Part shown: piece after piece, positions 42,853-52,540 of the stretch
Position numbering within the stretch: the first letter of the stretch is position 1
Layout of the letters: the number at the start of each line of letters is the position of its first letter
Assembly (NCBI GenBank): GCA_043744375.1
Contig: JAYTUU010000052.1
Coordinates: forward strand, 1-64,000
Direction of reading: 5' to 3'
From: CAIYPH01 sp043744375
GTDB lineage: Bacteria > Pseudomonadota > Alphaproteobacteria > Acetobacterales > Acetobacteraceae
DNA: 64,000 nt
Notes under the pieces: generated by a model
What the model was told of the DNA's origin: nothing
The model's input: only the letters and a program-made list of their open reading frames with translations
The model's database searches: none
Made by a program: the position numbers and the translations under genes

Positions 42853-43704
42853 TCAGCCCTGCGCTACAGGCGGGGCGGCGGGCCGAAGTGTCTGCGCGAA
42901 CCAGGCATCGACCGCGCGCCGCATCGCCGTTGCCACGCGCGCGCGGTGCGCCGGCAGACGGAGTGCTGCCTCGTCGGCCTTGTTGGACATGAAGCCCATC
43001 TCGACCAGCACGCTCGGGATATCCGCCGCCTTCAGCACCATGAAACCGGCATGGCGGGCGGGGTTCTGCAACAGCGGCAGATCGCGGCCGAGTTCGCCGA
43101 CCACGCGCTTGGCCATCCGCGCAGAACCGGTGCGCGTCTCCTGGCGCACCAGGCTGGCAAGAATGCGGCCAACCTCGGGCGGCGTGTCGCGAAAGGCCGG
43201 CACGCCGAAGCGGTCGGCGGAATTCTCGCGACGGGCGAGGGCGGCGGTCTGCGCGTCCGACGCGGTTTCGGCGAGGGTATAAACGCTGACGCCGCGCACC
43301 CCGGCATCACCGATCGCGTCGGCGTGCAGCGAGACGAACAATGCGGCGCCGCGGCGCTGGGCGATGTCGACGCGGCCTTCGAGCGGGATGAACACGTCGC
43401 GCGTCCGGGTCAGTTCGACGCGATACTGGCCGGTGGCGACGAGCTGGCGCTGGAGTTCCTGGGCGGCGGCCAGCGCGATGTGCTTCTCATAGGTGCCGGA
43501 GACGCCAATCGCGCCGGGGTCCTTGCCGCCATGGCCGGGGTCGAGCATCACCAGCGGCAGGGATCGCGGCGCCGGTTTCGCGGGCGTGGGATTCGCGGGC
43601 GTGGGTTTCCCGGGCGTGGGTTTGGCCGCGTTCCCCGGCCGGCTGGACGGCAGGAACGTCGCGCAGGCTCCGAAGCCGAGCAACAGACGGCGGGCGAGCA
43701 AGGC
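42853..43704 (-). CDS. N-acetylmuramoyl-L-alanine amidase (Amidase_3, AmiC-like)
   Basis: The enzyme cuts the bond between muramic acid and the stem peptide. The roughly 283-residue protein has an N-terminal export signal (RRLLLGFGACATFLPSS), a repeated Pro-Thr-Lys linker (KPTPGKPTPANPTPAKP), and the zinc domain with VMLDPGHGGKDPGAIG, the glutamate in YEKHIAL, SLHADAIGD and LVEMGFMSNKAD. I prefer the TTG at 43704 because GGAGGAGG is eight bases ahead; a TTG at 43719 would include that site in the coding region. No AMIN domain is seen. Confidence 0.92.
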   Translation of the reverse strand, partial: ALLARRLLLGFGACATFLPSSRPGNAAKPTPGKPTPANPTPAKPAPRSLPLVMLDPGHGGKDPGAIGVSGTYEKHIALAAAQELQRQLVATGQYRVELTRTRDVFIPLEGRVDIAQRRGAALFVSLHADAIGDAGVRGVSVYTLAETASDAQTAALARRENSADRFGVPAFRDTPPEVGRILASLVRQETRTGSARMAKRVVGELGRDLPLLQNPARHAGFMVLKAADIPSVLVEMGFMSNKADEAALRLPAHRARVATAMRRAVDAWFAQTLRPAAPPVAQG

Positions 43705-44395
43705 GTGCGCCTCCTCCAATGAGCGGGACTCCCCCGGCTGCGACGGCCGGAAGTTAACAAATAACTTTCAGAAATGCACGCTAGACGTTGATTGCGGCGA
43801 ATTCATGCATCAATACGACCGAATGTTGCAAGTGCTGCTTGCGGGTGGCCGAGGTTTGCTGCATGGTCGATCCACTCGGTGACGTGACGCGGCTGGCAGG
43901 GGTTTTGCCGGCGGCGGGGTAAACCGGAGGACGGGATGCTGTTTGCTGATCGGCGATACGCGCCAGGCCGCAGCCTCGATCCTTCTCCCACACGGCCCCG
44001 CGCGCGCCGCGCGCTGCCAACTTCTTCACGAAGAGGCGCGCCGCCGGCGCAATTTTCCACCGGGGCTGCGCGCCCCGACCCGCCTTTTGGGGGATCGGCG
44101 CGCGCCCGACCGCAGACACAGGGTCCGATGACCGCCGCCATGTTCATTCTTGCCGCCAGGATCGAGACTTGCGACGGAAGCCGGCTTCGCCCGGCCGCCG
44201 CGCCTGTCGCCCTGCCGACGGCATTGGCTGGACGGCCAAGGCCTGGGCGTCTAACGCCCGGGCGGCCAAATCGGGTCGTTCCTTCCCCCCTGCCGTGCCT
44301 GCGTTCGGACCAGCCCCTCCCGTCATACCTATCATGCCGCACGCGGCGAGCCGATCCGGCCCGCTTGCTCCCGGCGCACCGGAGTTCAGGGCTGA
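43705..44395. other. Long spacer between divergent amidase and rne genes
   Basis: No gene is supported in these 690 bases. The part next to the amidase gene contains an AT-rich patch (GTTAACAAATAACTTTCAG near 43753-43771) that may hold its promoter. Toward rne there are several GC stem-loops, the clearest being CTGGGCGT-cta-ACGCCCGG at about 44244-44262. A long structured leader would suit RNase E, whose mRNA is autoregulated in enterobacteria, but this is inference. Confidence 0.4.
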
Positions 44396-47300
44396 ATGAC
44401 CAAGCGCATGTTGATCGATGCCACGCACGCGGAAGAAACCCGCGTGGTGGTGCTGGACGGTAACCGGCTCGAGGATTTCGACGTCGAGACGTCCACCAAG
44501 AAGCAGCTCAAGGGTAACATCTATCTCGCCAAAATCGTCCGCGTGGAGCCGAGCCTCCAGGCGGCGTTCGTTGAGTATGGCGGCGGCCGGCACGGCTTCC
44601 TCGCCTTCGGGGAAATCCACCCCGACTACTATCAAATTCCCGTCGCCGACCGGCAGCGTCTGCTCGCGATGCAGGCCGAGGAGGCCCGCGCCGAAGAAGA
44701 AGCGGAAGACGAGGAGGACCGCCCGCAATACGTCGCGGCGGCGCCGGCGTCGGTTGCAGCGGACTCCGTTGAGACCGCCACCGCCACAGCCGAACCCGTT
44801 CCGACGGAAGCCGCCCAGCCGGCCGCGATCGCCCACGAGGTCACCTATGGTGAGGTGACTGCCCATCAGGTGACTGCCCATGAGGTGACGTTCGGGGAAC
44901 TCGACTTCGACCGCCAGGATGGCCGGGAAACCGAGGCCGCCACCACCGATGTCGCGGCGCCCGACGAGGCGGCATCCGACGATGGCAGCGATCTCGACGC
45001 CCCCGTCGCCGAATCGCCGGCCCCGGAGACCCTGGGCGGCGAGAGCGACGTCTTCGAGGGCAACGGTGCCGAGGAGGCCCGCCAGCGCCGCGCCTCGCGC
45101 TTCCTGCGCAACTACCGCATCCAGGAAGTCATCAACCGCCGACAGATCATGCTCATCCAGGTCGTCAAGGAGGAGCGCGGCACCAAGGGCGCGGCCCTGA
45201 CCACCTACATCTCGCTCGCGGGCCGCTTCTGCGTGCTGATGCCGAATTCTCCGCGCGGCGGCGGAATATCGCGAAAAATCACCTCGGCCGCCGATCGCCG
45301 CCGGCTCAAGGAGATCACCGCGGAACTGGAAATCCCCAATGGCATGGGCCTGATCGTGCGAACCGCCGGTGCCGCCCGCCCGAAGCCGGAAATCCGCCGC
45401 GACTGCGAATATCTGATGCGCCTTTGGGACGATGTCCGCGAGCACACGCTGCAATCGATGGCCCCCTCGCTGATCTACGAGGAGGCGAGCCTGATCAAGC
45501 GCGCCATCCGCGACGGCTATTCCCGCGATATCGACGAAGTGCTCGTGGATGGCGAGGAGGGCTGGAAGGCCGCGCATGATTTCATGCGCATGTTGATGCC
45601 GACCCACGCCCGCAAAGTGGTGCCCTGGCGCGCCGGCGGCAATGCCGGCAACGGCCAGCCGCTGTTCGCCTCGATGGGCGTCGAGGCGCAGCTCGACTCG
45701 ATGCTGTCGCCGTCCGTGCAGCTCAAATCCGGCGGCTATCTGGTCATCAACCAGGCCGAGGCGCTCGTCGCCATCGACGTCAACTCCGGCCGGGCCACGC
45801 GCGAACGCGGCATCGAGGAGACCGCCGTCAAGACCAACCTGGAGGCTGCCGACGAGGTGGCGCGCCAGTTGCGGCTGCGCGATCTCGCCGGGCTGATCGT
45901 CATCGACTTCATCGACATGGAGTCGAAGAAGAACAACGCCATGGTCGAGCGGCGCCTCAAGGAGGCGTTGAAGAACGACCGCGCGCGCATCCAGGTCGGC
46001 CAGATCAGCCATTTCGGGCTGATGGAAATGAGCCGCCAGCGGCTGCGCCCGAGCCTGACCGAGACGAACTTCATCACCTGCCCGCATTGCAACGGCCTCG
46101 GCCATGTCCGCAGCGTCGAGAGCAGCGCGATCCATGTGCTGCGCGGCATCGAGGAGGAGGGCGCCAAGGGCCGCGCTTCGCTTGTGATGGTCTACGCCGC
46201 CTCCGCGATCGTCATGTACATCCTGAACAACAAGCGCGAACGCCTCGCCGAGATCGAGGCGCGCTACGCCATGCAGGTGCATTTCAGCGGCGACGACACG
46301 CTGGTGCCGCCGGCCATCCGCATCGACCGGCTGCGCGCCCAAATTCCGGAATCCGAGCGCGAAATCGTTCGCCCCACCCGCGTGTTGTCTGGCCCCGTGG
46401 CGCCGGCTGCGCCGGACATGGCGGCGCCCGATACCGACGAGGATGATTTCATCGAGGCGGACGAGGAGGAGCGCGCGCCCGCTCCGGCCCCGCGCGCCGC
46501 GCGTGCCGCGCCGAGCGCCGCATCACCCGCCGCCGAGGCTGGGACGGCGGAGGAGGAGGCCGAACGTGGCCGTCGCCGTCGCCGTCGCCGCCGTGGCGAG
46601 CGTCGCGAAGCCGGCGATGCGGAACCTGCAGCGGCCGATGGCGCAGCGATCGCCGCCGGGTCGGACGCAGATGCCGCCGCTTTGGCTCCGGCCGACGGTG
46701 CCGAAGCGCCGCCTGCCGATGACGCCGCGATCGATCCGGTGACTGCCGGCATCGAGGCCGAGCTTGCCAGCAACACTGGCGAACCGTCCGCGGCCATCGC
46801 TGCGCCCACCCCCGATACTGTGGAACTCGACGAGAACGGCCAGCCCAAGGCGCGCCGACGCGGTCGCCGCGGCGGTCGTCGCCGGCGGCGTGACGAGCCA
46901 GGCGGCGAGACGGAAGGCGAGGCTGCGGCCGAGCCGGATACCGCCGGCGCATCGCCCATTGACGTGGCGCCGGTTGTCCCTCCCGTGTTCGTGACCCCAG
47001 CCTTTGTCGCACCGGCCTTTGTCGCACCGGCCTATGCCGGTCCGACGCCGGCCAATCCGTTCGCCGACCAGCCGTTCGATATCTTCGACATGATCGATCA
47101 GGCGGCCGAAAAGGAAGCCGCCGCCGCGGCGGCGGCTATTGCACTGGCCGCGGCTTCCGCGGCGGCCGTGCGGGTTGTGGTAGAAACCATTGTGCCAGAG
47201 CCCGTCGCAACCGAGCCCGTCGCAGCCGAGCCAGCCGTCGTTGTACCGGCCGTGGAACCTGCCTTACCAGTCGCGGCGGTACCCGAGGTTGTCGCGCCCG

Positions 47301-47419
47301 TTGTTGTCGTACCCGAGCCGGAACCCGAGGCCCCCGCGGCGGCGGCGATCCGTCCGATCGTCATCGGCCAGGACCCGGTGCCCGACGCGCCGGCCAAAAA
47401 GGGTTGGTGGCGCCGCTGA
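44396..47419 (+). CDS. rne: Ribonuclease E
   Basis: RNase E starts mRNA decay and processes rRNA and tRNA. The 1007-residue protein has an S1 domain that begins at about residue 36 (NIYLAKIVRVEPSLQAAFVE) and is split by an acidic Ala/Glu-rich insertion (about residues 95-235) before resuming at RNYRIQEVINRRQIM, an arrangement known in alphaproteobacteria. The DNase I-like catalytic region has ALVAIDVNSGRATRERGIEE and IVIDFIDM with the magnesium aspartates, and TCPHCNGLGHV is the zinc link. The C-terminal half is disordered, with two arginine-rich RNA-binding stretches (RGRRRRRRRRGERRE, KARRRGRRGGRRRRRDE) and the short end KKGWWRR. The insertion contains a 15-bp tandem repeat (44853-44890). 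Confidence 0.97.
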   Translation: MTKRMLIDATHAEETRVVVLDGNRLEDFDVETSTKKQLKGNIYLAKIVRVEPSLQAAFVEYGGGRHGFLAFGEIHPDYYQIPVADRQRLLAMQAEEARAEEEAEDEEDRPQYVAAAPASVAADSVETATATAEPVPTEAAQPAAIAHEVTYGEVTAHQVTAHEVTFGELDFDRQDGRETEAATTDVAAPDEAASDDGSDLDAPVAESPAPETLGGESDVFEGNGAEEARQRRASRFLRNYRIQEVINRRQIMLIQVVKEERGTKGAALTTYISLAGRFCVLMPNSPRGGGISRKITSAADRRRLKEITAELEIPNGMGLIVRTAGAARPKPEIRRDCEYLMRLWDDVREHTLQSMAPSLIYEEASLIKRAIRDGYSRDIDEVLVDGEEGWKAAHDFMRMLMPTHARKVVPWRAGGNAGNGQPLFASMGVEAQLDSMLSPSVQLKSGGYLVINQAEALVAIDVNSGRATRERGIEETAVKTNLEAADEVARQLRLRDLAGLIVIDFIDMESKKNNAMVERRLKEALKNDRARIQVGQISHFGLMEMSRQRLRPSLTETNFITCPHCNGLGHVRSVESSAIHVLRGIEEEGAKGRASLVMVYAASAIVMYILNNKRERLAEIEARYAMQVHFSGDDTLVPPAIRIDRLRAQIPESEREIVRPTRVLSGPVAPAAPDMAAPDTDEDDFIEADEEERAPAPAPRAARAAPSAASPAAEAGTAEEEAERGRRRRRRRRGERREAGDAEPAAADGAAIAAGSDADAAALAPADGAEAPPADDAAIDPVTAGIEAELASNTGEPSAAIAAPTPDTVELDENGQPKARRRGRRGGRRRRRDEPGGETEGEAAAEPDTAGASPIDVAPVVPPVFVTPAFVAPAFVAPAYAGPTPANPFADQPFDIFDMIDQAAEKEAAAAAAAIALAAASAAAVRVVVETIVPEPVATEPVAAEPAVVVPAVEPALPVAAVPEVVAPVVVVPEPEPEAPAAAAIRPIVIGQDPVPDAPAKKGWWRR

Positions 47420-47425
47420 AACTCT

Positions 47426-47455
47426 GTCAGGCGGGTCGCCTCTGGCCCGCCTGAC
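47426..47455 (+). terminator. Hairpin after rne
   Basis: GTCAGGCGGG (47426-47435) and CCCGCCTGAC (47446-47455) form a perfect ten-base stem just seven bases after the rne stop. There is no T-run, so termination may be Rho-assisted or the hairpin may protect the mRNA end. Confidence 0.55.
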
Positions 47456-47473
47456 GCCTGCCTTGCGTGCTTG

Positions 47474-47695
47474 TCATGCGTTTGGTGCTGTTATCGCAGC
47501 CTTGCGGATTTTTACATGATGAGGATCATGTAATCCATGCGCGTCACCCGCCAGGCCCTCATCGATCATCGGCACGCCGTCTGGTCCGGCGATCGTGGCG
47601 GGCCAGTTGCGTGCGGGCAGGCCGAGCATTTGCAGGTCAAGGGCCACGGCTTCGTCGTGGGCGGCGGCGGCGTTGGCGTTGATGGGCGAACTCAT
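47474..47695 (-). CDS. Possible small protein (73 aa), weakly supported
   Basis: A minus-strand frame starting MSSPINANAAAAHDEAVALD and reading LQMLGLPARNWPATIAGPDG lies in the 413-base gap between rne and the next gene. It is plausible as a small soluble protein, but no good ribosome-binding site precedes the ATG at 47695, and a plus-strand frame (47537-47836) overlaps it. Its 3' end contains the inverted repeat TTACATGAT-GAGG-ATCATGTAA (47512-47533), which could be an operator or a terminator. The remainder of the gap (47696-47832) shows nothing clear. Confidence 0.3.
   Translation of the reverse strand: MSSPINANAAAAHDEAVALDLQMLGLPARNWPATIAGPDGVPMIDEGLAGDAHGLHDPHHVKIRKAAITAPNA
47512..47533. 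repeat. Perfect inverted repeat after rne
   Basis: Arms TTACATGAT (47512-47520) and ATCATGTAA (47525-47533) with a four-base GAGG centre. The AT-rich arms stand out in this GC-rich genome and look like a protein-binding site or short hairpin. Confidence 0.6.
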
Positions 47696-47832
47696 GCGGC
47701 GTGGCGTCCTCGGGCGGCGAATGCGGGCTGCATGCCAGGAGATCGGGATGCACGGAAATTTTGCGTTCGCTGTCGGTCCGGTTTATTCCCTGTGTGTTCA
47801 GGCAGTCCTGCCGCGCGGAATAGGTTTTGGCG

Positions 47833-49374
47833 ATGATTCTTCGACTGGCGATTCTCGCAGTCCTGCTGGCCTTCCCGGCTGATGCGCAGACGCCGGCGCC
47901 CGCACCGTTGCCCGGACTGCAACAGGCCCGCAACATGCTGGACCGCATGGTGCGCGTCGTTGGCCGGCAAACCCCCGGTCTTCCTGGCGAAACCGGCTTC
48001 GGCCTGATCACCGGCGAGCAGCCAGGGCCGCAAGGCACCACCCTGCTCGTCATCGTCGTGCCCGACCATCTCGTGCGTGACCCGGCCCGCGCCGACGGCC
48101 GGTTCCTGCCACCCGGCGTGCTCTTCCCGGCCGAGCCGGCGCGCGGCGTGTCTGCCCAGCTTCTTGAGCAGCGTCTGACGCCGGCCGAGGGCGACCTCGC
48201 GGTGATCCTGGTGACCAAGCCGACCAGTCTGCGCTACCGCGCCCTGACGGCGGCGAACACCACGCTGCTGATCGCCGGCACGCCGGCCTGGCAGTCCGGG
48301 CGGGCCAACGAGTTGACCACCAACCCGGTGCCCGGACGCATGGCGCTGCGCGATCGCGTCGACTTTCTTGACTTTGCAGGCTTCGACAACCGGCCCGCCT
48401 CCGCCGGCGCCGCGGTGGTCGGCGATCGCGGACTGATCGGGCTGGTCACTGGCCCGAACCAGACCGACCGCCTGCTGACCCGCGTTCTGCCGGTCGAGAT
48501 GATCTCGGCGCGGATGCGCGCCTGGGGGCTGCCCTGGGACATCGCGGTGCCCGACGGCGTCGCCCCACCGGCGTCCACCGGCTCGCTCTCGGCGATGACC
48601 GGCTCCGGCGCGGCGCCCACCGGGCTGGCGGCCTCCACTGTCCCGACGGCGCCGAGTGCCATCTCTGCGCCCGCCTCCGGACCCGCGGCCCCGGCCGGGG
48701 CGTTCCAACTAGCGCCGCTGAGTATCGTCATGCTGCTGCCGGCCGAAGCCGCCGCGCGGACAAGCTGGACGCCACCCGATGCCAAGGCCTCACCCTGGGC
48801 CGACACGCCGGTGCGCGTGTTCAGCTCCCCCCGCCGCGACGCCCCGCAGATCGCCACCTTGCCGCCCGGCCGAACCCTGCCTGCCGACCTGCTAAGCCGC
48901 GGCGGCTACGACATTGTGGGCAAGTACGATGGCGGCGCCTGGTTCCTGCTGGGCACCGGTGGCGAGCCGATCGGCTATGCCGCCGGTGGGGACATCGTCG
49001 AGATCTGGCCGATGCAGCAGACGTCCGGATTGGCTGGCGGCAAGGTGATCCGCGAATGGAACGCAGCGCCCGGTCAGCTTGGCGTCCTGCGCGACGTCGG
49101 CACGGCGTTCGAACTGGAGACCGCGGTCACCTGCAAGGCCGAGCAATGCGACTCGATCATCATCTACACACCGGTGCCGCCGAACGCGGGCAGCATTGTG
49201 CCGGCCTTCCAGGTGCTGCCGCTGAGCGGCTCGTGGAAACGCAACGACGTGATGGCGGTGCGGATGGCCGTGCCGCGCCGCGTGGTGGAAACGGCGGGCA
49301 CGAAGCTCTATGCCTGCGTCGGTCGGGAGGGCGATTGCGACCAGCAAACCCTGCTGCCGCCGCCCGAGCGCTGA
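47833..49374 (+). CDS. Secreted protein with SH3-like domain, function unknown
   Basis: The 513-residue protein has a signal peptide (MILRLAILAVLLAFPADAQ), an N-terminal region of about 180 residues that resembles a divergent trypsin-like fold (GLITGEQPGPQGTTLLVIVV, VVGDRGLIGLV) without a recognisable catalytic triad, a Pro/Ala-rich linker (about 235-290), and a C-terminal SH3-like part (VRVFSSPRRDAPQIATLPPG, WFLLGTGGEPIGYAAGGDIV). Late cysteine pairs (CKAEQC, CVGREGDC) suggest periplasmic disulfides. I cannot name a function. The ATG at 47833 is used; TTG 47827 is two codons upstream. It lies 70 bases before tkt. Confidence 0.85.
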   Translation: MILRLAILAVLLAFPADAQTPAPAPLPGLQQARNMLDRMVRVVGRQTPGLPGETGFGLITGEQPGPQGTTLLVIVVPDHLVRDPARADGRFLPPGVLFPAEPARGVSAQLLEQRLTPAEGDLAVILVTKPTSLRYRALTAANTTLLIAGTPAWQSGRANELTTNPVPGRMALRDRVDFLDFAGFDNRPASAGAAVVGDRGLIGLVTGPNQTDRLLTRVLPVEMISARMRAWGLPWDIAVPDGVAPPASTGSLSAMTGSGAAPTGLAASTVPTAPSAISAPASGPAAPAGAFQLAPLSIVMLLPAEAAARTSWTPPDAKASPWADTPVRVFSSPRRDAPQIATLPPGRTLPADLLSRGGYDIVGKYDGGAWFLLGTGGEPIGYAAGGDIVEIWPMQQTSGLAGGKVIREWNAAPGQLGVLRDVGTAFELETAVTCKAEQCDSIIIYTPVPPNAGSIVPAFQVLPLSGSWKRNDVMAVRMAVPRRVVETAGTKLYACVGREGDCDQQTLLPPPER

Positions 49375-49444
49375 GGCAAATTGCGGCACGGCCTTGCCTG
49401 TACGCGCCGCCGCTTCTAAGAGCGGCCGGCGAGCAGGAGGTCAC

Positions 49445-51496
49445 ATGGCTGCAATCGACGCGATGAACGCCGAAAACCCCGCCCCGCCGGGGAGCGCACT
49501 GGAACGCCAGGCCGCGATCCTCGCGCGCCCGATCACGCCGGAGCGCCGCATGGCCGACGCGATCCGCGCGCTGGCGATCGATGGCGTCGAGGCGGCGAAA
49601 TCTGGCCATCCTGGCATGCCCATGGGCATTGCGGACGCCGCCACCGTGCTGTGGGCCCGTTTCCTCAAATTCGACGCCGCCGACCCGCACTGGCACGACC
49701 GCGACCGCTTCGTGCTGTCGGCCGGCCACGGCTCGATGCTGCTCTACGCCCTGCTCCACCTCACCGGACAGGCCGGCATGGGCATCGAGCAGCTGAAGAA
49801 TTTCCGCCAGTTGCACTCACCCGCCGCGGGGCATCCTGAATTCGGCGAGCATCCGGGCATCGAGACGACCACAGGCCCGCTCGGCCAGGGCTTCGCCACT
49901 GCCGTCGGCATGGCGCTTGCCGAGCGGCTGCTGGCGGCGCGCTTCGGCAAGAGTCTGGTCGATCACCGTACCTGGGTGATCGCGTCGGACGGCGATCTGA
50001 TGGAAGGCGTCAGCCACGAGGCGGCCAGTCTCGCCGGGCATCTGAAGCTCGAACGCCTGACCGTTCTGTGGGACGACAATTCGATATCGATCGACGGCGA
50101 CACCGCGCTGTCGACCAACGACGACCAGTTGAAGCGCTTCGCCGCCTATGGCTGGGCGGTCAAGCGCGTCGATGGGCACGACCCGGCGCAGCTCGCCGCC
50201 GCCCTATCGATGGCAGTCCGCTCGAAGAAGCCGACGCTGATCGCCTGCCGCACCATCATCGGCTTCGGCGCGCCCACCAAGGCGGGCACCGCCGGTAGCC
50301 ACGGCGCGCCCCTGGGTGCGGCCGAAGCGCAGGCGGCGAAGGCCGCACTGGGCTGGAACCACGGCCCGTTCGAGGTGCCCGAGGGCATTGCCGCCCAATG
50401 GCACGCCGCCGGCGCGCGCGGCGCGACACCGCGGCGCTCCTGGCTCAAGCGCCTCGCGCATAACCCGCAGAAGGCCGAGTTCGAACGCGTCATGGCTGGC
50501 AAGCTGCCGGAAAGCTTCCACGAGGCGGTGGCCGCCTTCCGCGCCGAACTCGCGACCACCCGGCCCAAGCTCGCCTCGCGCCAGGCGAGCCAAAAGGCGC
50601 TCGACGTGCTGGTCCCCGCGGTGCCCGAACTGATCGGCGGCTCGGCTGATCTGACCGGCTCGAACCTCACCTTCGTCAAGGGCATGGGCTTGGTCGGCCC
50701 CGGCAATTTCGCCGGCCGCTACATCCATTGGGGCGTACGCGAGCACGGCATGGCCGCCGCCATGAACGGCATGGCGCTGCATGGCGGCGTGATCCCCTAT
50801 TCCGGCACGTTCTTCGTCTTCACCGACTACATGCGCCCGGCCATTCGCCTCGCCGCCCTGATGCGCCAGCGGGCCATCCACGTGCTCACCCATGACAGCA
50901 TCGGCCTCGGCGAGGACGGCCCGACCCATCAGCCGGTCGAGCATCTCGCCAGCCTGCGCGCGATGCCCAACGTGTTCATGTTCCGCCCCGCCGACGCGAT
51001 GGAAACCGCAGAATGCTGGGAACTGGCGATCCGCCGCGCTGACGGGCCGAGCCTGCTCGCGCTGTCTCGGCAGGCGCTGCCGTCTTTGCGCGCCGATGCC
51101 GGAGAAAACCGCTCGGCGCGCGGCGGCTACGTCATCGCCGAGGCCGACGGCGCCCGCCAGGCGACGCTGATTGCCACCGGCAGCGAGGTTGCCATCGCCA
51201 TGGCCGCGCGTGAGGCGCTGGGGGCCGAGGGCATCCAGACGGCCGTCGTGTCGCTCCCCTGCTGGGAGCTGTTCGCGCTCCAGGACGAGACCTACCGTGC
51301 CGGCGTGCTCGGCGATGTGCTGCGCGTCGGCGTCGAGGCTGCCAGCGGATTCGGCTGGGAACGCTGGCTCGGCTCCGATGGTATCTTCATCGGCATGACC
51401 GGCTACGGAGCGTCCGCGCCGTTCGAGGACTTGTACAAATATTTCGGCATCACCGCCGATGCTATTGCCGCTTCGGTCAAGCGCCGGCTCGGCTAG
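49445..51496 (+). CDS. tkt: Transketolase
   Basis: Transketolase moves two-carbon units in the pentose phosphate and Calvin cycles using thiamine diphosphate. The 683-residue protein has SGHPGMPMGIADAATVLW, the TPP motif SDGDLMEGVSHEAASLAG, TIIGFGAPTKAGT, and in the pyrimidine domain HDSIGLGEDGPTHQPVEHLA. The ATG at 49445 follows GCAGGAGG. It opens a tkt-gap-pgk cluster typical of alphaproteobacteria, including autotrophs, but no RuBisCO gene is in the window. Confidence 0.97.
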   Translation: MAAIDAMNAENPAPPGSALERQAAILARPITPERRMADAIRALAIDGVEAAKSGHPGMPMGIADAATVLWARFLKFDAADPHWHDRDRFVLSAGHGSMLLYALLHLTGQAGMGIEQLKNFRQLHSPAAGHPEFGEHPGIETTTGPLGQGFATAVGMALAERLLAARFGKSLVDHRTWVIASDGDLMEGVSHEAASLAGHLKLERLTVLWDDNSISIDGDTALSTNDDQLKRFAAYGWAVKRVDGHDPAQLAAALSMAVRSKKPTLIACRTIIGFGAPTKAGTAGSHGAPLGAAEAQAAKAALGWNHGPFEVPEGIAAQWHAAGARGATPRRSWLKRLAHNPQKAEFERVMAGKLPESFHEAVAAFRAELATTRPKLASRQASQKALDVLVPAVPELIGGSADLTGSNLTFVKGMGLVGPGNFAGRYIHWGVREHGMAAAMNGMALHGGVIPYSGTFFVFTDYMRPAIRLAALMRQRAIHVLTHDSIGLGEDGPTHQPVEHLASLRAMPNVFMFRPADAMETAECWELAIRRADGPSLLALSRQALPSLRADAGENRSARGGYVIAEADGARQATLIATGSEVAIAMAAREALGAEGIQTAVVSLPCWELFALQDETYRAGVLGDVLRVGVEAASGFGWERWLGSDGIFIGMTGYGASAPFEDLYKYFGITADAIAASVKRRLG

Positions 51497-51521
51497 GCCC
51501 ACCCCAGAAGGAGAAACGCAC

Positions 51522-52538
51522 ATGGCCGTCAAGGTCGCCATCAACGGCTTCGGGCGCATCGGTCGCCTGGTTCTGCGTGCCATCGTCGAGAGCGGCCGCA
51601 CCGACGTGGTGCCGGTCGCCATCAACGACCTCGGCAGCGTCGAGGCGAACGCCCATCTGTTCCGCTACGACAGCGTACATGGTCGCTTCCCCGGCGAGGT
51701 GCATGTCGATGGGCAGACCATCACCATCACCTATAATGGCCGCACCTACGGCCCCATCACCGTCTCCGCCGAGCGCGACCCGACCAAGGTGCCCTACCAG
51801 GGCGTCGACGTGGCGATGGAATGCACCGGCATTTTCGCCAGCAAGGAGAAGGCCTCCGCCCTTCTCCAGGCCGGCGCCCGCAAGGTGCTGATCTCCGCTC
51901 CCGGCGACAACGTGGATGCGACCATCGTCTATGGCGTGAACCACCAGACGCTGACCAAGGACATGACGGTCATCTCGAATGCGTCCTGCACCACCAACTG
52001 CCTGGCCCCGGTGGTCAAGGTGCTGCATGACCATTTCGGCGTCCTGCGTGGCTACATGCTCACCATTCACGCCTATACCGGCGACCAGAACACGGTGGAT
52101 ACCCTGCACAAGGACCTCCATCGCGCCCGCGCGGCGGCGGTTTCGGCGATCCCGACCTCGACCGGCGCGGCGAAGGCGATCGGCCTGGTGATGCCGGAAC
52201 TGATGGGCAAGCTCGACGGCAGCTCGATCCGTATCCCGACGCCCAACGTCTCGCTGGTCTCGCTCGACGTGAACCTCGCCAAGCCGGCGACCAAGGACGA
52301 GATCAACGCGGTGATGAAGGCCGCCTCCGAGGCCGGCCCGCTCAAGGGCATCCTCGGCTACAACACCGCTCCCCTGGTCTCGATCGACTTCAATCACAAC
52401 CCGGCCTCCTCGACCTTCGATGCGACGCAGACCGCGGTGGTCGATGGCCAGCTTGCCCGGGTGATGACCTGGTACGACAACGAGTGGGGCTTCTCCAACC
52501 GCATGTCGGATACGGCGGCCCTGTTCGGCAGCCTCTGA
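51522..52538 (+). CDS. gap: Glyceraldehyde-3-phosphate dehydrogenase, type I
   Basis: The enzyme oxidises glyceraldehyde 3-phosphate to 1,3-bisphosphoglycerate, feeding Pgk. The 338-residue protein has the NAD motif INGFGRIGRLVLRA, the catalytic cysteine in SNASCTTNCLAPV, and WYDNEWGFSNRM near the end. The residues after the NAD fold (INDLGSVEANAHLFRYD, including an Asp) suggest NAD as the cofactor. ATG 51522 has AGAAGGAGAAACG ahead. pgk starts two bases after the stop. Confidence 0.98.
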   Translation: MAVKVAINGFGRIGRLVLRAIVESGRTDVVPVAINDLGSVEANAHLFRYDSVHGRFPGEVHVDGQTITITYNGRTYGPITVSAERDPTKVPYQGVDVAMECTGIFASKEKASALLQAGARKVLISAPGDNVDATIVYGVNHQTLTKDMTVISNASCTTNCLAPVVKVLHDHFGVLRGYMLTIHAYTGDQNTVDTLHKDLHRARAAAVSAIPTSTGAAKAIGLVMPELMGKLDGSSIRIPTPNVSLVSLDVNLAKPATKDEINAVMKAASEAGPLKGILGYNTAPLVSIDFNHNPASSTFDATQTAVVDGQLARVMTWYDNEWGFSNRMSDTAALFGSL

Positions 52539-52540
52539 GC

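Noticed and set aside
44144..46342. 732-codon minus-strand open frame across rne
   Set aside because: It is a shadow of RNase E coding sequence; composition is typical of antisense frames and no ribosome-binding site precedes it.
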